DNA of 64,000 nt from Candidatus Altimarinota bacterium (GCA_021734785.1 JAIPIF010000002.1:124001-188000), one strand, 5' to 3'; shown: positions 43,554-52,297, numbered from the stretch's first letter. Numbers and translations: made by a program. The notes: generated by a model from the sequence alone, not told the origin.

Positions 43554-44336
43554 ATGAATTTTCGCTGGAAATCACTTTTGTTTGCTCTCTTGCTCCTGAT
43601 TCCTGTGTGGGGGGGGAGTGTTTTTGCGCAAGAAGAGCCTGCAGCGAAGGTTACGTGTCATTTTTTTGGAAATATTCACGAACAGCATATTTGCTATTTT
43701 GACGGGGAACGAGAGAATCAATGTGCTGTTCCTGGAAAAACGCAGTGCTCCTTTCCGCTTTCTCAAAAGCCTTCAGACCAGAAAATGCTTCGCGCCAAGA
43801 CAGCGGTGGGAAATAAAGAATGTTTTATTATTGAAAAGGGGAAACGAACTAAGAATGAAAATTACCCGATAGATCAAGGAAGTTTTGTGGGAGAAAATCC
43901 CGCAATAGCAGAATTTTCTTTTTGGTGTCCAGATCCCTGTGACACGGGCGGGGAGTTTGACGCAGAGTGTCTGTTTCCCACATGGTCGACCCAGCGAACG
44001 GACACGCCGTTTTCCGACAGAAAGGGCGATCCCGTTCCCGGAATCATCGGAAAAAATGCGGATGCCGGTCTGCAGGGAGAGGGGGAAAATCAATTTTATG
44101 CCGATCGACTGCTGATGTTTTTTCTCCCGACGCTTATCCAGCTCTCACTCAAAGTCGTCGCGCCGATCATCGCCGTGATGCTCGTATTTGTGGGGTTGCG
44201 GTTTCTCTACGCGGGAGGGGACGAGGAGGAGCGCTCCAAATCAAAAATGTATTTTCTCTACGTGGTGCTGGGGACGATCTTTATCGTGCTGAGCTACACC
44301 ATCGCCAAATCCTTGTACCATATTTTGTCTGTCTGA
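43554..44336 (+). CDS. VirB2-like membrane protein with Cys-rich outer domain
   Basis: 260 aa. Signal peptide WKSLLFALLLLIPVWGGSVFA, about 150 residues outside with at least nine Cys (TCHFF, HICYF, NQCAVPGKTQCSF, FWCPDPCD), then two hydrophobic helices (SLKVVAPIIAVMLVFVGLRFLY and MYFLYVVLGTIFIVLSYTI) joined by a charged loop GGDEEERSKSK. The last third is the VirB2/TrbC-like layout; the Cys-rich part is probably disulfide-bonded. Next gene starts 1 nt after its stop, so co-transcribed. Confidence 0.72.
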   Translation: MNFRWKSLLFALLLLIPVWGGSVFAQEEPAAKVTCHFFGNIHEQHICYFDGERENQCAVPGKTQCSFPLSQKPSDQKMLRAKTAVGNKECFIIEKGKRTKNENYPIDQGSFVGENPAIAEFSFWCPDPCDTGGEFDAECLFPTWSTQRTDTPFSDRKGDPVPGIIGKNADAGLQGEGENQFYADRLLMFFLPTLIQLSLKVVAPIIAVMLVFVGLRFLYAGGDEEERSKSKMYFLYVVLGTIFIVLSYTIAKSLYHILSV

Positions 44337-44337
44337 G

Positions 44338-45039
44338 ATGAAAAAATTTCTCTTCCTGCTGACATTTCTCGCCCTCGCGGTCCCCCAGATCGTGGGTGCC
44401 GCGACCGTGCAGGGGACAGTGACGGATGCAAAAAGTGGAGACACTCTCCCCGGAGCCACAATTCGGATTTGTCTTTCTTCAGGAGAAAAGATTGAAAACT
44501 GCGGCGTTGGAACAATAACTGATCCAGATGGAAATTATGAAAAAGAAGTTACAGATGGAAACTATGTTTTGACAGTGACTTCTATAGGATATGAAAAACA
44601 GCAAGAAAAAAGTGTTTCTCTTTCGGGCTCAGAGCCCATTGTAAAGGATTTTTCAATGGAACCAACTGTTAAGCAGTTAGCAGAAGTAGGAGTTACGGCC
44701 AGTAAAGAAAATGTCGTGTCCTGGGGGACAGGACTCAGCGCGGAAGATCTGCCGAAGTATCTCGTCGGCACAAACCGCGGGACCAAGACCCTCAAAGGCG
44801 ATGCGACAGATGTGACCTTTTGGCTGCAGCGGTTTATCCGCAAGTTTGCGAGCTTCGTCGCGGCACTGGCGGTGCTCTTCATCGTGTGGAATGGATTTGG
44901 GATCGTGATGGCGTCCGGCAACGCCGATGAAATCTCCAAAGCCAAAAAAGCCATCATGTGGGTGGTGGTGGCGCTCTTGCTGACGATTTTTGCGTACGTT
45001 CTGGTCAAAACCGTTATCTCGCTGGTGTACTTGGCGTGA
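44338..45039 (+). CDS. Carboxypeptidase-regulatory-like domain fused to VirB2-like helices
   Basis: 233 aa. Signal peptide MKKFLFLLTFLALAVPQIVG; then a beta-sandwich of the CarboxypepD_reg type (VQGTVTDAKSGDTLPGATI...TDPDGNYEKEVTDGNYVLTVTSIGYEK), familiar as the N-terminal domain of TonB-dependent receptors and in surface proteins; a linker; then two helices (FVAALAVLFIVWNGFGIVMAS and AIMWVVVALLLTIFAYVLVKTVISL) with the NADEISKAKKA charged loop. The membrane part is that of the other VirB2-like proteins here. The domain mix is unusual for a pilin-like protein. Confidence 0.78.
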   Translation: MKKFLFLLTFLALAVPQIVGAATVQGTVTDAKSGDTLPGATIRICLSSGEKIENCGVGTITDPDGNYEKEVTDGNYVLTVTSIGYEKQQEKSVSLSGSEPIVKDFSMEPTVKQLAEVGVTASKENVVSWGTGLSAEDLPKYLVGTNRGTKTLKGDATDVTFWLQRFIRKFASFVAALAVLFIVWNGFGIVMASGNADEISKAKKAIMWVVVALLLTIFAYVLVKTVISLVYLA

Positions 45040-45049
45040 GGAAAGGGGA

Positions 45050-45301
45050 AAAGCTGAGAAGTTGAGAAGCAGGGAAGGAGGGAAAATAAAAATTACAAAT
45101 TACAGATTACAAATTACAAATGGGGAAAACCCCCCATCCCCCTTTGAAAAAGGGGGTGAAAAAGTTGAAAAGTGAGGAAGAAAAGAAGTTTTGAAGAAAA
45201 AAGAAGGAATTGGAGGGGCAAGGGATATCTTGCCCGTACAGAAAAACATTTTGACTCATAAAAAAGACGGCAGGATTGCTTCGTTCCTCGCAATGACAAG
45301 A
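45050..45301. repeat. Composite interspersed repeat, copy 1
   Basis: Order: AAGCTGAGAAGTTGAGAAGC, an A-rich part, ATTACAA heptads (about 45087-45120), then a hairpin CCCCCATCCCCCTTTGAAAA..GGGGG (45131-45156). Separately at 45216-45301 are GGGCAAGGGATATCTTGCCC (palindrome) and ATTGCTTCGTTCCTCGCAAT. Same order appears at 46403-46509 (first part) and 54089-54340 (both parts). The gap 45040-45318 holds no gene. Confidence 0.8.
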
Positions 45302-45318
45302 ATCTTTTGGCACCCTGT

Positions 45319-45741
45319 TCAGAGTCCCATTTTTTTCTTGAGCTCCTCGGCGGCGGCGGCGTCTTCGTCGGCTTCGCCTTTTTCTTCCTCTTTTATTTTT
45401 TCCATTTCAAATTCTTTTTCGCGCTCCTTTTTGAGCCGGGCGACATCGTCAGAAAATTCTTTTTCGAGCTCTGAAAATTTGTCTTTTTCCTCTTCAAAAA
45501 TTTTAATCAACTCATTGATCTGTTCGATCGAGAGCCGCGGAATGGCATCGATGACCCGTTTTTTTTCCTCGAGCGTGAGGGAGATCGATCCCTCGAGCAG
45601 TGTCAAAAAGTTTGCCTCATCAAACTGCGTGTTTGGATGCGGCGGAATCGTGAAGTGATGCCCCTTTTTTGCGGCATCATCCCCGCCAGATTGAGCCGGA
45701 TCTTGTGTGGGGTCTGTGGGCGGGGTGGCGTCGTCTGCCAT
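45319..45741 (-). CDS. Acidic coiled-coil hypothetical protein, 140 aa
   Basis: Pro/Asp-rich N-terminus (MADDATPPTDPTQDPAQSGG), a middle helical domain (FLTLLEGSISLTLEEKKRVIDAIPRLS), and a long charged coiled coil rich in Glu/Lys. No signal or anchor. Downstream of rplU on the same strand (25-bp gap), the place rpmA takes in many bacteria, but it is not L27. Unrecognised. Confidence 0.65.
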   Translation of the reverse strand: MADDATPPTDPTQDPAQSGGDDAAKKGHHFTIPPHPNTQFDEANFLTLLEGSISLTLEEKKRVIDAIPRLSIEQINELIKIFEEEKDKFSELEKEFSDDVARLKKEREKEFEMEKIKEEEKGEADEDAAAAEELKKKMGL

Positions 45742-45766
45742 GAGAAAAAGTTATTTCACGCGAACA

Positions 45767-46252
45767 CTAGGACTTTTTGGCGGTCTTTTCAACTTTTTTT
45801 GCGGTCGTCTTTTTGGCTGCGGGTTTCTTGGCAGTTGTTTTTTTGGGAGTCGTCTTTTTTGGACTCGCAGTTTTTGGCTTTGCAGCCGTTTTTTTCGCCG
45901 GGGTCTTTGTTTCTGCTTTTTTGTCGGCCGGCTTTTGCCTTGTTTTTATATCGGTGATTTCGATCACTGTGAAGTCCTGCCGATGCCCCAGGGTGCGTCG
46001 GTACCGTTTGCGCGGTTTCATTTTGTACACGCGGACTTTGTCACCGCGACCGTGTTCGAGAATTTTTGCTTCCACGACGACATCGTTCAAAATCGGCTCG
46101 CCGACTTTGAAATTTGTGCCGTCTTCTTCACTGACGAGGAGCGTTTCAAACTGGACGGTTTTGCCCTCTTCTTCAGATAATTTGTCCACTTCCAAGGTTT
46201 CGCCTTTGGAGACAAGGCACTGGTGTCCGCCGATTTTTGCAACTGCAATCAT
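45767..46252 (-). CDS. rplU: Ribosomal protein L21 with lysine-rich tail
   Basis: 161 aa. Residues 1-103 are L21 (MIAVAKIGGHQCLVSKGETL...VGEPILNDVVVEAKILEHGRGDKVRVYKMKPRKRYRRTLGHRQDFTVIEITDI). The next 58 residues are a histone-H1-like tail of Lys, Ala, Thr and Pro repeats (KKTTPKKTTAKKPAAKKTT). The core motif has GGHQ where GGKQ is usual. Downstream is not rpmA but the 140-aa coiled-coil gene. The tail is probably an unstructured RNA-binding extension. Confidence 0.93.
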   Translation of the reverse strand: MIAVAKIGGHQCLVSKGETLEVDKLSEEEGKTVQFETLLVSEEDGTNFKVGEPILNDVVVEAKILEHGRGDKVRVYKMKPRKRYRRTLGHRQDFTVIEITDIKTRQKPADKKAETKTPAKKTAAKPKTASPKKTTPKKTTAKKPAAKKTTAKKVEKTAKKS

Positions 46253-46636
46253 GTTTGAGATGGGTTATCGTCTGGCAGGTACGAGGTTGGTTTGAGACCT
46301 GCAGACAGAAAATGCGGGGGCGATTGTCGGTAAAAAGCGGGAAAAGTCAAATGTTTTTGGAGAGGAGAAAAGCTCAAAAGTTAAAAATATGAAAAGCGCA
46401 AAGGCTGAGAAGTTGAGAAGCAAGGAAGGAGGGAAAATAAAAATTACAAATTACAGATTACAAATTACAAATGGGCAAATCCCCCCATCCCCCTTTGAAA
46501 AAGGGGGAGAAAGTTGAGAAACCCTGAAGAAAGAAGGGGACGCAGATCTGCGTCTTATGCAAAAGTCAAAAAGCTCAAAAGCTTCGGAGGGCATTCTTCT
46601 TTCTTCAAGAGAATCCGTAATTTCTGTGGAAAAGAA
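46253..46636. other. Gene-free stretch: rplU leader and composite repeat copy 2
   Basis: 46253-46340 is the rplU upstream region. 46403-46509 is the second copy of the composite repeat (GGCTGAGAAGTTGAGAAGC, ATTACAA heptads, CCCCCATCCCCCTTTGAAAA hairpin). The rest is purine-rich with no open frame I can support. Confidence 0.7.
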
Positions 46637-46713
46637 TGGTGGGCAATCGAGGACTTGAACCTCGGACCTCGTCCTTATCAGAGACGCGCTCTAACCAGCT
46701 GAGCTAATTGCCC
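46637..46713 (-). tRNA. trnI: tRNA-Ile (GAT anticodon)
   Basis: Minus-strand cloverleaf: acceptor GGGCAAT / ATTGCCC, A73, encoded CCA; D-loop AGCTCAGCTGGTTAGA; anticodon loop CTGATAA (GAT, Ile); T-loop GGTTCAAGTCC. Probable promoter lies about 220 nt upstream at 46936-46963. Confidence 0.96.
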
Positions 46714-46739
46714 TCGTCGCTGGGTGATTTCATCCGTGG

Positions 46740-46885
46740 CTCTCCCGCCAAGGCGGGATCGCACTGGATTTCATCACCGCTCCTCTTTCCTCGCGAAGCA
46801 CCCGCTTCGCTCGGAGTTTCGCGGGGGCCCTAAAGGTTTCAGGTTGATTCCTTTCCCTCGTCCCGCCAGGGCGGGACTCCGCTCA
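46740..46885. repeat. CCCGCC/GGCGGG palindromes upstream of tRNA-Ile
   Basis: TCCCGCCAAGGCGGGATCG near 46744 and TCCCGCCAGGGCGGGACT near 46862, with a GCGAAGCACCCGCTTCGC hairpin between. The gap 46714-46959 has no gene. Confidence 0.6.
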
Positions 46886-46935
46886 GAGTTTCGTGGAAAC
46901 CCAAAACGCCAGGACCACCTCAAAAGAGCGCGGGA

Positions 46936-46963
46936 ATTGTAGAAAAAATGTCGGGAGTGTCAA
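46936..46963 (-). promoter_or_regulatory. Probable tRNA-Ile promoter
   Basis: Minus strand TTGACA (46963-46958), 16-nt spacer, TACAAT (46941-46936). It overlaps the pcrA stop codon. Confidence 0.65.
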
Positions 46964-49164
46964 ATTTTTTCCACCGGGGCGACCGAGGCGACGATCTTTT
47001 TTACCCCCTGTCCTGCAAACGCCACTGTCAGCACATCGCCGTCGATTTGGATCACGGTGCCTTCGCCAAACGCTCGGTGTCGAATGCGATCAGAGATCTG
47101 AAATTCGGTTTCATTTTCTTTCCTCCCCCAGAGTGCCTCTTCGCGAGAGCCAGCGGTCTGAAATTTTGCGGTTGGAGCTTCGTATTCATCGGAAAACGGC
47201 TCCAGTCGTTCGCGCGTTTTTCGGGGACGTTCTTTTGCCTGCTGTCCTCCGGCACGTTCGTGTGAATCGGGACAGAGTTCATCGAAAAATTTGGAAGGGG
47301 GTGCTTCTTGTGTCCGCCCAAACAGCATCCGCTGCCGTGCGTGCAAAAGGGTACACGTCTGCTGTGCGCGTGTGATAGCGACATACCCCAGGCGCCGCTC
47401 TTCTTCCAGGTCTTCTCGCGAAAACTGGGCTGAATGTCCCGGGAAAATTCCGTCTTCCCAGCCGGGCAAAAACACGTGCGGAAATTCCAATCCCTTGCTC
47501 GCATGAATCGTCATCAGCGTGACGGAATCACTGTTTTCCATCTGATCGAGATCAGAGATCAGGGCGACCCCTTCCAAAAAGGCTGCCAGGGAATGCTCCG
47601 CCGCGTCGTACCGTCCGGCCACCGAAAAAAGCTCTTTCACATTTTCCTGTCGCGACTCACCCTCGCTCGTGCCATCATCCAGCCAGGCGAGAAAATTGGT
47701 TTGCTCTACCACCCGATCGAGCAGGATCGAGATGGGTTCGGTTTCGGCGATTTTTCTGAGTTTCAAAATGAGTTTGTAAAAATTCCGAAGCACTTCCTTT
47801 TTTGGCTCGGAGAGCGCGTCAATTTCATCGACCCACTTCAGGCTTTCAAACAGCGAGAGACTCCGTTCCACCGCAAAATCTTTGACAGTTTCCAGGGTGG
47901 CGGTGCCGATCTTTCGACTGGGTACATTTCCCACCCGGAGAAAAGAGAGATCATCCCGCGGATTAAAAATCAGCCGCAGGTACGCAATGACATCTTTAAT
48001 CTCTCGTCGATCAAAAAATCGTGTCCCGCCCACAATTTGATAGGGAATCTGCGCGCGCATCAGGGCTTCTTCGATCGCACGGGACTGCGCGTTCATCCGG
48101 TACAGGATGGCACAGTCTCGAAAGGAACCCCCTTGATCGTGACGTTCTTGGATTTTTTGTGCGATGGTGTTGCCCTCTTCGCGTTCGTTCCACACAGAGA
48201 GTACTTGCACCTTTTCCCCCGCATCATTCTCCGTCCAGAGCTTCTTTGGCCGCCCCGTCTCGTTGTACCCGATCAGGGCATTTGCATTTCGGAGAATGTG
48301 GCTGGTGCTGCGGTAGTTTTGCTCGAGTAAAATAATGTTTGCTCCCGGGAAATCCTTTTCAAAATTCAGAATATTTTGATAGTCCGCTCCGCGAAATCGG
48401 TAAATGGACTGGTGGTCGTCGCCGATCACACACAAATTTTTGTGCGCATCTGACAGCAGTCGCACCAGTCGGTACTGAGCGAAATTGGTATCCTGGTACT
48501 CGTCGACGAGCAGATGCTTCCACCGATCGCGGTATTTTTCCAGCACGTGGGGTTTTTCCTCAAACAGTTCCACCGTTTTTTGCAGGAGATCATCGAAATC
48601 CAGAGCGTTGTGTTCCACCAGCCGTTTCTGGTACTCGGGAAATACCGCTCGAACCGCTTCTGTAAACCGGGTCTTCTCACACGCCTCTGCGTACTGCTGC
48701 GGGGTGAGGAGTTGATTTTTTGCGCTCGAGATGTGGGCGGCGACGGCTTTGTGTTTGACCTGCTGCTCGTCGTACCCCCGATCTTTCAAAATCATTTTCA
48801 CGAGCCGTTTGGCATCATCGGCGTCGAAGATCACAAAATTTCGCGTCAGGCCTGTTTCCAATTTTTCAATATCTTCTCTGAGAATCCGAACACAGGTGGC
48901 GTGAAAGGTCCCCACGTGTGGCTGGGCCGTTTGCCCGAGGAGAAATTCAATCCGAGATTTCATCTCGTTGGCGGCTTTATTGGTAAACGTCACGGCGAGA
49001 ATTTGTTCTGCCGGAGTGCCCGCTGCGATCAGGTGCGCGATGCGGTGGGTGAGCGTTTTGGTTTTTCCACTGCCCGCGCCAGCCAAGATTAAAACAGGCC
49101 CCGAGAGGACCTCGACGGCTTTTTTCTGTGCGGGATTGAGTGTGGCAAAGATTTTTTCAGTCAT
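46960..49164 (-). CDS. pcrA: ATP-dependent DNA helicase PcrA/UvrD
   Basis: SF1A 3'-5' helicase of repair and replication, 734 aa from MTEKIFATLNPAQKKAVEVL. Motifs: LAGAGSGKTKTL (about 28-39), VTFTNKAANEMKSRI, VDEYQDTNFAQYRLV, GDDHQSIYRFRGADY, LEQNYRSTSHIL, VTLMTIHASKGLEFPHVFLPG and AITRAQQTC. The C-terminus ends in a Tudor-like strand region (DRIRHRAFGEGTVIQIDGDVLTVAF). ATG is 11 nt from a TACACT box, leaving almost no leader. Confidence 0.97.
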   Translation of the reverse strand: MTEKIFATLNPAQKKAVEVLSGPVLILAGAGSGKTKTLTHRIAHLIAAGTPAEQILAVTFTNKAANEMKSRIEFLLGQTAQPHVGTFHATCVRILREDIEKLETGLTRNFVIFDADDAKRLVKMILKDRGYDEQQVKHKAVAAHISSAKNQLLTPQQYAEACEKTRFTEAVRAVFPEYQKRLVEHNALDFDDLLQKTVELFEEKPHVLEKYRDRWKHLLVDEYQDTNFAQYRLVRLLSDAHKNLCVIGDDHQSIYRFRGADYQNILNFEKDFPGANIILLEQNYRSTSHILRNANALIGYNETGRPKKLWTENDAGEKVQVLSVWNEREEGNTIAQKIQERHDQGGSFRDCAILYRMNAQSRAIEEALMRAQIPYQIVGGTRFFDRREIKDVIAYLRLIFNPRDDLSFLRVGNVPSRKIGTATLETVKDFAVERSLSLFESLKWVDEIDALSEPKKEVLRNFYKLILKLRKIAETEPISILLDRVVEQTNFLAWLDDGTSEGESRQENVKELFSVAGRYDAAEHSLAAFLEGVALISDLDQMENSDSVTLMTIHASKGLEFPHVFLPGWEDGIFPGHSAQFSREDLEEERRLGYVAITRAQQTCTLLHARQRMLFGRTQEAPPSKFFDELCPDSHERAGGQQAKERPRKTRERLEPFSDEYEAPTAKFQTAGSREEALWGRKENETEFQISDRIRHRAFGEGTVIQIDGDVLTVAFAGQGVKKIVASVAPVEKI

Positions 49165-49403
49165 CTGCGGCGCGCAGTGTACTGGAGTTTGAGAGAGAGA
49201 AAAAGAGAAAAAGTTTGAAAGCTGAAAAGCGGAGAGGCTCAAAAGGGAACTCCGCCCACCAGCCCTCTCTTCGTCTCAGAGGGGGAGCGCTCCGACGTGT
49301 CGGGACGAGAGGGGAAACACTTCAAAAAAAGAACAGAAAATTTTCTGCCACAGGTTTGCAAATCGTCCCACAAAAAAAGTCCAGAAAAAGTCTCCAAAAA
49401 AAG
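49165..49403. other. Gene-free stretch between pcrA and infA
   Basis: Purine-rich sequence with the inverted repeat CCCTCT...AGAGGG (about 49264-49282) and GTCGGGACGAGAGGGG; no supported gene. Confidence 0.5.
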
Positions 49404-49431
49404 TTGACAAATGGATGATGAACACTAAAAT
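49404..49431 (+). promoter_or_regulatory. Promoter of the ribosomal protein operon
   Basis: TTGACA (49404-49409), 16-nt spacer, TAAAAT (49426-49431); 33-nt leader to infA. Confidence 0.75.
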
Positions 49432-49464
49432 CCGACGGCTTTTTTGCAACTTTGATCTGCCTGC

Positions 49465-49698
49465 ATGGCCAAAGAAGATGACAAAATCGAACTCGAAGGC
49501 GTCATCGAGGTGACGTATCCTGGAAGCCAGTTTCTGGTGAAACTGACGACGGAAGGGTTCGAAGACCATGAAGTACGGGCACGTCTGTCGGGCAAGATGC
49601 GGATGCACTACATCCGAATTGTTCCGGGGGATCGGGTCAAATTGCAGGTCTCGCCGTACAATCTCGACGAAGGCCTTATCACCTATAGACAACGTTAA
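49465..49698 (+). CDS. infA: Translation initiation factor IF-1
   Basis: 77 aa OB-fold: MAKEDDKIELEGVIEVTYPG...FLVKLTTEG...VRARLSGKMRMHYIRIVPGDRVKLQVSPYNLDEGLITYRQR. Binds the ribosomal A site during initiation. First gene of the operon infA-rpmJ-rpsM-rpsK-rpsD-rpoA-rplQ-rplM-rpsI. No Shine-Dalgarno. Confidence 0.97.
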   Translation: MAKEDDKIELEGVIEVTYPGSQFLVKLTTEGFEDHEVRARLSGKMRMHYIRIVPGDRVKLQVSPYNLDEGLITYRQR

Positions 49699-49707
49699 TT
49701 CTTCCTC

Positions 49708-49833
49708 ATGAAAGTCGGAGCCTCTGTCAAAAAGATCTGTAAGCACTGTCGCGTCGTTCGCCGCAAAGGTGTCGTGCGTGTCATCTGCCAGAATCCGGCC
49801 ACCCGGGGAAAACACAAACAACGACAGGGCTAA
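49708..49833 (+). CDS. rpmJ: Ribosomal protein L36
   Basis: 41 aa: [20 protein letters not shown]... with the CKHC...C...H zinc-ribbon pattern, the C+ form. Ten-bp gap after infA and 19 bp before rpsM. No Shine-Dalgarno (TTCTTCCTCATG). Confidence 0.96.
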   Translation: MKVGASVKKICKHCRVVRRKGVVRVICQNPATRGKHKQRQG

Positions 49834-49852
49834 TTTTTCAACTCACTTTCTC

Positions 49853-50233
49853 ATGCGCATTGCTAGTGCCTCCATTCCTCCCGAAAAACGACTTGTGATC
49901 TCGCTCACGTACATCTATGGCGTGGGACCGACTCGTGCCAAACAGGTGTGCGAGAAGGCCAAACTCAGTGAGGACAAGCGGGTCAAAGATCTCACCAACG
50001 ACGAAGAGGAAAAGCTCCGAAAAGCACTGGCAAGCTTCGGGTACGAGCTCGAAGCCGATCTGCGTCGAACCGTCTCACAGAATATCAAACGATTGCAGGA
50101 TATCGGTTCGTACCGAGGATTTCGACACCGCAAACGCCTCCCGGTTCGCGGGCAAAGAACAAAAACCAACTCCCGTACCCGGAAGGGAAAAAAGGGTCTG
50201 GCTGTCGCCGGAAAGAAAATGGTGGCAAAATAA
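49853..50233 (+). CDS. rpsM: Ribosomal protein S13
   Basis: 126 aa from [34 protein letters not shown] helix-hairpin, [43 protein letters not shown], with a basic tail reaching the tRNA sites. Preceded by TTTCTCATG, no Shine-Dalgarno. Confidence 0.97.
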   Translation: MRIASASIPPEKRLVISLTYIYGVGPTRAKQVCEKAKLSEDKRVKDLTNDEEEKLRKALASFGYELEADLRRTVSQNIKRLQDIGSYRGFRHRKRLPVRGQRTKTNSRTRKGKKGLAVAGKKMVAK

Positions 50234-50245
50234 ATCTGATTTTTT

Positions 50246-50623
50246 ATGGCTAAAGCAAAAAAACGCGTCCGAAAAAATGTGGAACATGGCAAGGTGCATA
50301 TCCACGCTGACTGGAATAACACCATCGTCACGCTCACCGATCCCGAGGGAACGGTGCTGGGATGGAGCAGTCCCGGACGCAATGGATTTAAAGGTGCTCG
50401 CCAATCCACACCGTACGCGGGACAGGTTTCCGCCGAAAACGTGGCCGAACAGGCCCAACTGTTTGGCATGAAGACGGTGGATGTCTATGTCAAAGGAATG
50501 GGGCCCGCACGAGACCAATCTATTCGGGGACTCATGAATGGAGGACTGTCTGTGCAGTCCATTGCGAGCGTGTCTCGCTTGCCGCACGGCGGATGCCGCC
50601 CTAAAAAAGTTCGTAAAGTTTAA
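50246..50623 (+). CDS. rpsK: Ribosomal protein S11
   Basis: 125 aa: VHIHADWNNTIVTLTDPEGTVLGWSS, NGFKGARQSTPYAGQVSAENVA, VYVKGMGPARDQSIRGL, RLPHGGCRPKKVRKV. Platform protein of the small subunit. Spacer TCTGATTTTTTATG, no Shine-Dalgarno. Confidence 0.97.
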   Translation: MAKAKKRVRKNVEHGKVHIHADWNNTIVTLTDPEGTVLGWSSPGRNGFKGARQSTPYAGQVSAENVAEQAQLFGMKTVDVYVKGMGPARDQSIRGLMNGGLSVQSIASVSRLPHGGCRPKKVRKV

Positions 50624-50631
50624 TTTTTTTC

Positions 50632-51246
50632 ATGCGTTATACAGGACCAAAAGTTCGACAATGCCGGCGGGAAGGAATCAACCTGTTTGGATCTCCCAAA
50701 TACCAAAAAATTCTGGCGCGTCGTCCGGGGATCCCCGGGATGCACGGAGGAAAACGAATGGGAAAACTTACCGAGTATGCCAAACAATTGCGGGAAAAAC
50801 AGAAAGCCAAACGTATGTTTTGTCTCTCAGAAAAACAATTTCACCGAACCTTTGAAAAAGCTGCCAGTATGCACGGTGTTACCGGGGATAATATGCTTCA
50901 GCTTCTCGAACGCCGACTGGACAATGTTCTTTTCCGTTCAGGACTCGCGCTGACACGGATGCAGGCACGACAGTTTGTCAGCCATGGACTTTTCCTCCTC
51001 AATGGTCGTCGAGTCGATGTGCCCTCGATTCAGGTAAATATCGGGGATGAGATTGAAGCTCGCCCACGCTCCCGAACGTCTTCTGTGTTTGAAAAAAATA
51101 TCGAAGAAACCGGCGCACTGGATGCGCCCAGTTGGCTCAACGTAGACCGAAAAAAACGGGCGATCAAAATTACCGAACTTCCGACAGACCTCCATTTTGA
51201 AAAAGCCGTCGATCCGCAGATGATCGTCGAGTACTACTCCCGCTAA
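50632..51246 (+). CDS. rpsD: Ribosomal protein S4
   Basis: 204 aa. MRYTGPKVRQCRREGINLFG start, S4 core LERRLDNVLFRSGLALTRMQARQFVSHGLFLLNGRRVDVPSIQV and C-terminal ELPTDLHFEKAVDPQMIVEYYSR. The zinc-finger cysteines of C+ S4 are absent. 8 bp after rpsK. Confidence 0.97.
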   Translation: MRYTGPKVRQCRREGINLFGSPKYQKILARRPGIPGMHGGKRMGKLTEYAKQLREKQKAKRMFCLSEKQFHRTFEKAASMHGVTGDNMLQLLERRLDNVLFRSGLALTRMQARQFVSHGLFLLNGRRVDVPSIQVNIGDEIEARPRSRTSSVFEKNIEETGALDAPSWLNVDRKKRAIKITELPTDLHFEKAVDPQMIVEYYSR

Positions 51247-51277
51247 TGTTCCCCCCTTTTCTTCATCCCTTTTCCTG

Positions 51278-52297
51278 ATGCATATCCTTCACGACGAGAT
51301 CGGTCCTCCTCAGCTCAAGATTGAGAAGGAAAGCAATACCGCTGCGACGCTCACCGTCAATCCATTGCCATCGGGGTATGGGGTGACACTGGGAAATGCG
51401 TTGCGTCGAGTCTTGCTCTCCAGTTTGCCAGGGACGGCTGTGACCGCGATGAAAATTCCAGGGATTTCGCATGAGTACACCACCATTGACGGCGTCAAGG
51501 AAACGGTATTTGACATTACCCTCAACCTGCGCCAACTCCGCCTCAAAAAACACTCCAAAGAGCCCGAAGTGGTAAAAGTGCCTTTTCTCAAAAAAGGAAA
51601 AGTGACCGCCAAGGACCTCAAAGTTTCCTCCGACATCGAAATTCTGGATCCCTCGCAAGAAATCATGACTTGCGACGGAGCCAACAGCAAAAAATCGCTC
51701 GAAATTCGTGTGGAAAAAGGCGTGGGATACCGACTGGTCACCAATGAGGATTCGGCCAAAGAAGAAGATGCAGAAATGATTTTGATTGACGCCAACTTTT
51801 CTCCGGTTTCTCTTGTAAAATATGACGTCCAGCCCTCTCGTGTGGGAGAGCAAATCAACCTGGACAAGCTGGTCTTGCAGCTCGAGACAGATGGCTCTCT
51901 GGCGGCAGACGGAGCCATCAAGTTAGCGGCCGGCATTGTCGAGAGCTATTTTGCCCTCTTCAACAAAGACGACGCCTACACGGACGAGGATTACACCACT
52001 TCGTTTGACCTTCTCAAAAAACAGAAAGAATCCAAAGAGAAAGCTGCAGAACAAGCACAGGAAACGTCGTTTACGCCCATCGATATTTTGGGGCTTTCTC
52101 AGCGCACACTCAATGCCCTGGTCAATGGCGGCATTACCTCTGTGGAACAACTGCTTTCTACACCGATGAGTCAGCTGACTCAACTGCGTGGATTTGGACA
52201 AAAAGCCAAATCCGAACTCGACCAAGTCTTGGCCGAACGGGGCTACACCGTGGCTCCCGAATCGTCTAAGCCTGCTTCTGACGACTCTGCACAATGA
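51278..52297 (+). CDS. rpoA: RNA polymerase alpha subunit
   Basis: 339 aa. N-terminal dimerisation domain (NPLPSGYGVTLGNALRRVLLSSLPGTAVTAMKI; KLVLQLETDGSLAADGAIKLAA), a charged linker (KKQKESKEKAAEQAQE) and C-terminal domain (LGLSQRTLNALVNGGITSVEQLL...GFGQKAKSELDQVLAERG) that contacts UP elements and activators. Overlaps rplQ as ATGA. No Shine-Dalgarno (TTTTCCTGATG). Confidence 0.98.
   Translation: MHILHDEIGPPQLKIEKESNTAATLTVNPLPSGYGVTLGNALRRVLLSSLPGTAVTAMKIPGISHEYTTIDGVKETVFDITLNLRQLRLKKHSKEPEVVKVPFLKKGKVTAKDLKVSSDIEILDPSQEIMTCDGANSKKSLEIRVEKGVGYRLVTNEDSAKEEDAEMILIDANFSPVSLVKYDVQPSRVGEQINLDKLVLQLETDGSLAADGAIKLAAGIVESYFALFNKDDAYTDEDYTTSFDLLKKQKESKEKAAEQAQETSFTPIDILGLSQRTLNALVNGGITSVEQLLSTPMSQLTQLRGFGQKAKSELDQVLAERGYTVAPESSKPASDDSAQ

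Noticed and set aside
45050-46510. CRISPR-like array from repeated ATTACAA and hairpin units
   Set aside because: Units are irregular, not separated by unique spacers of equal length, and no cas gene is near.
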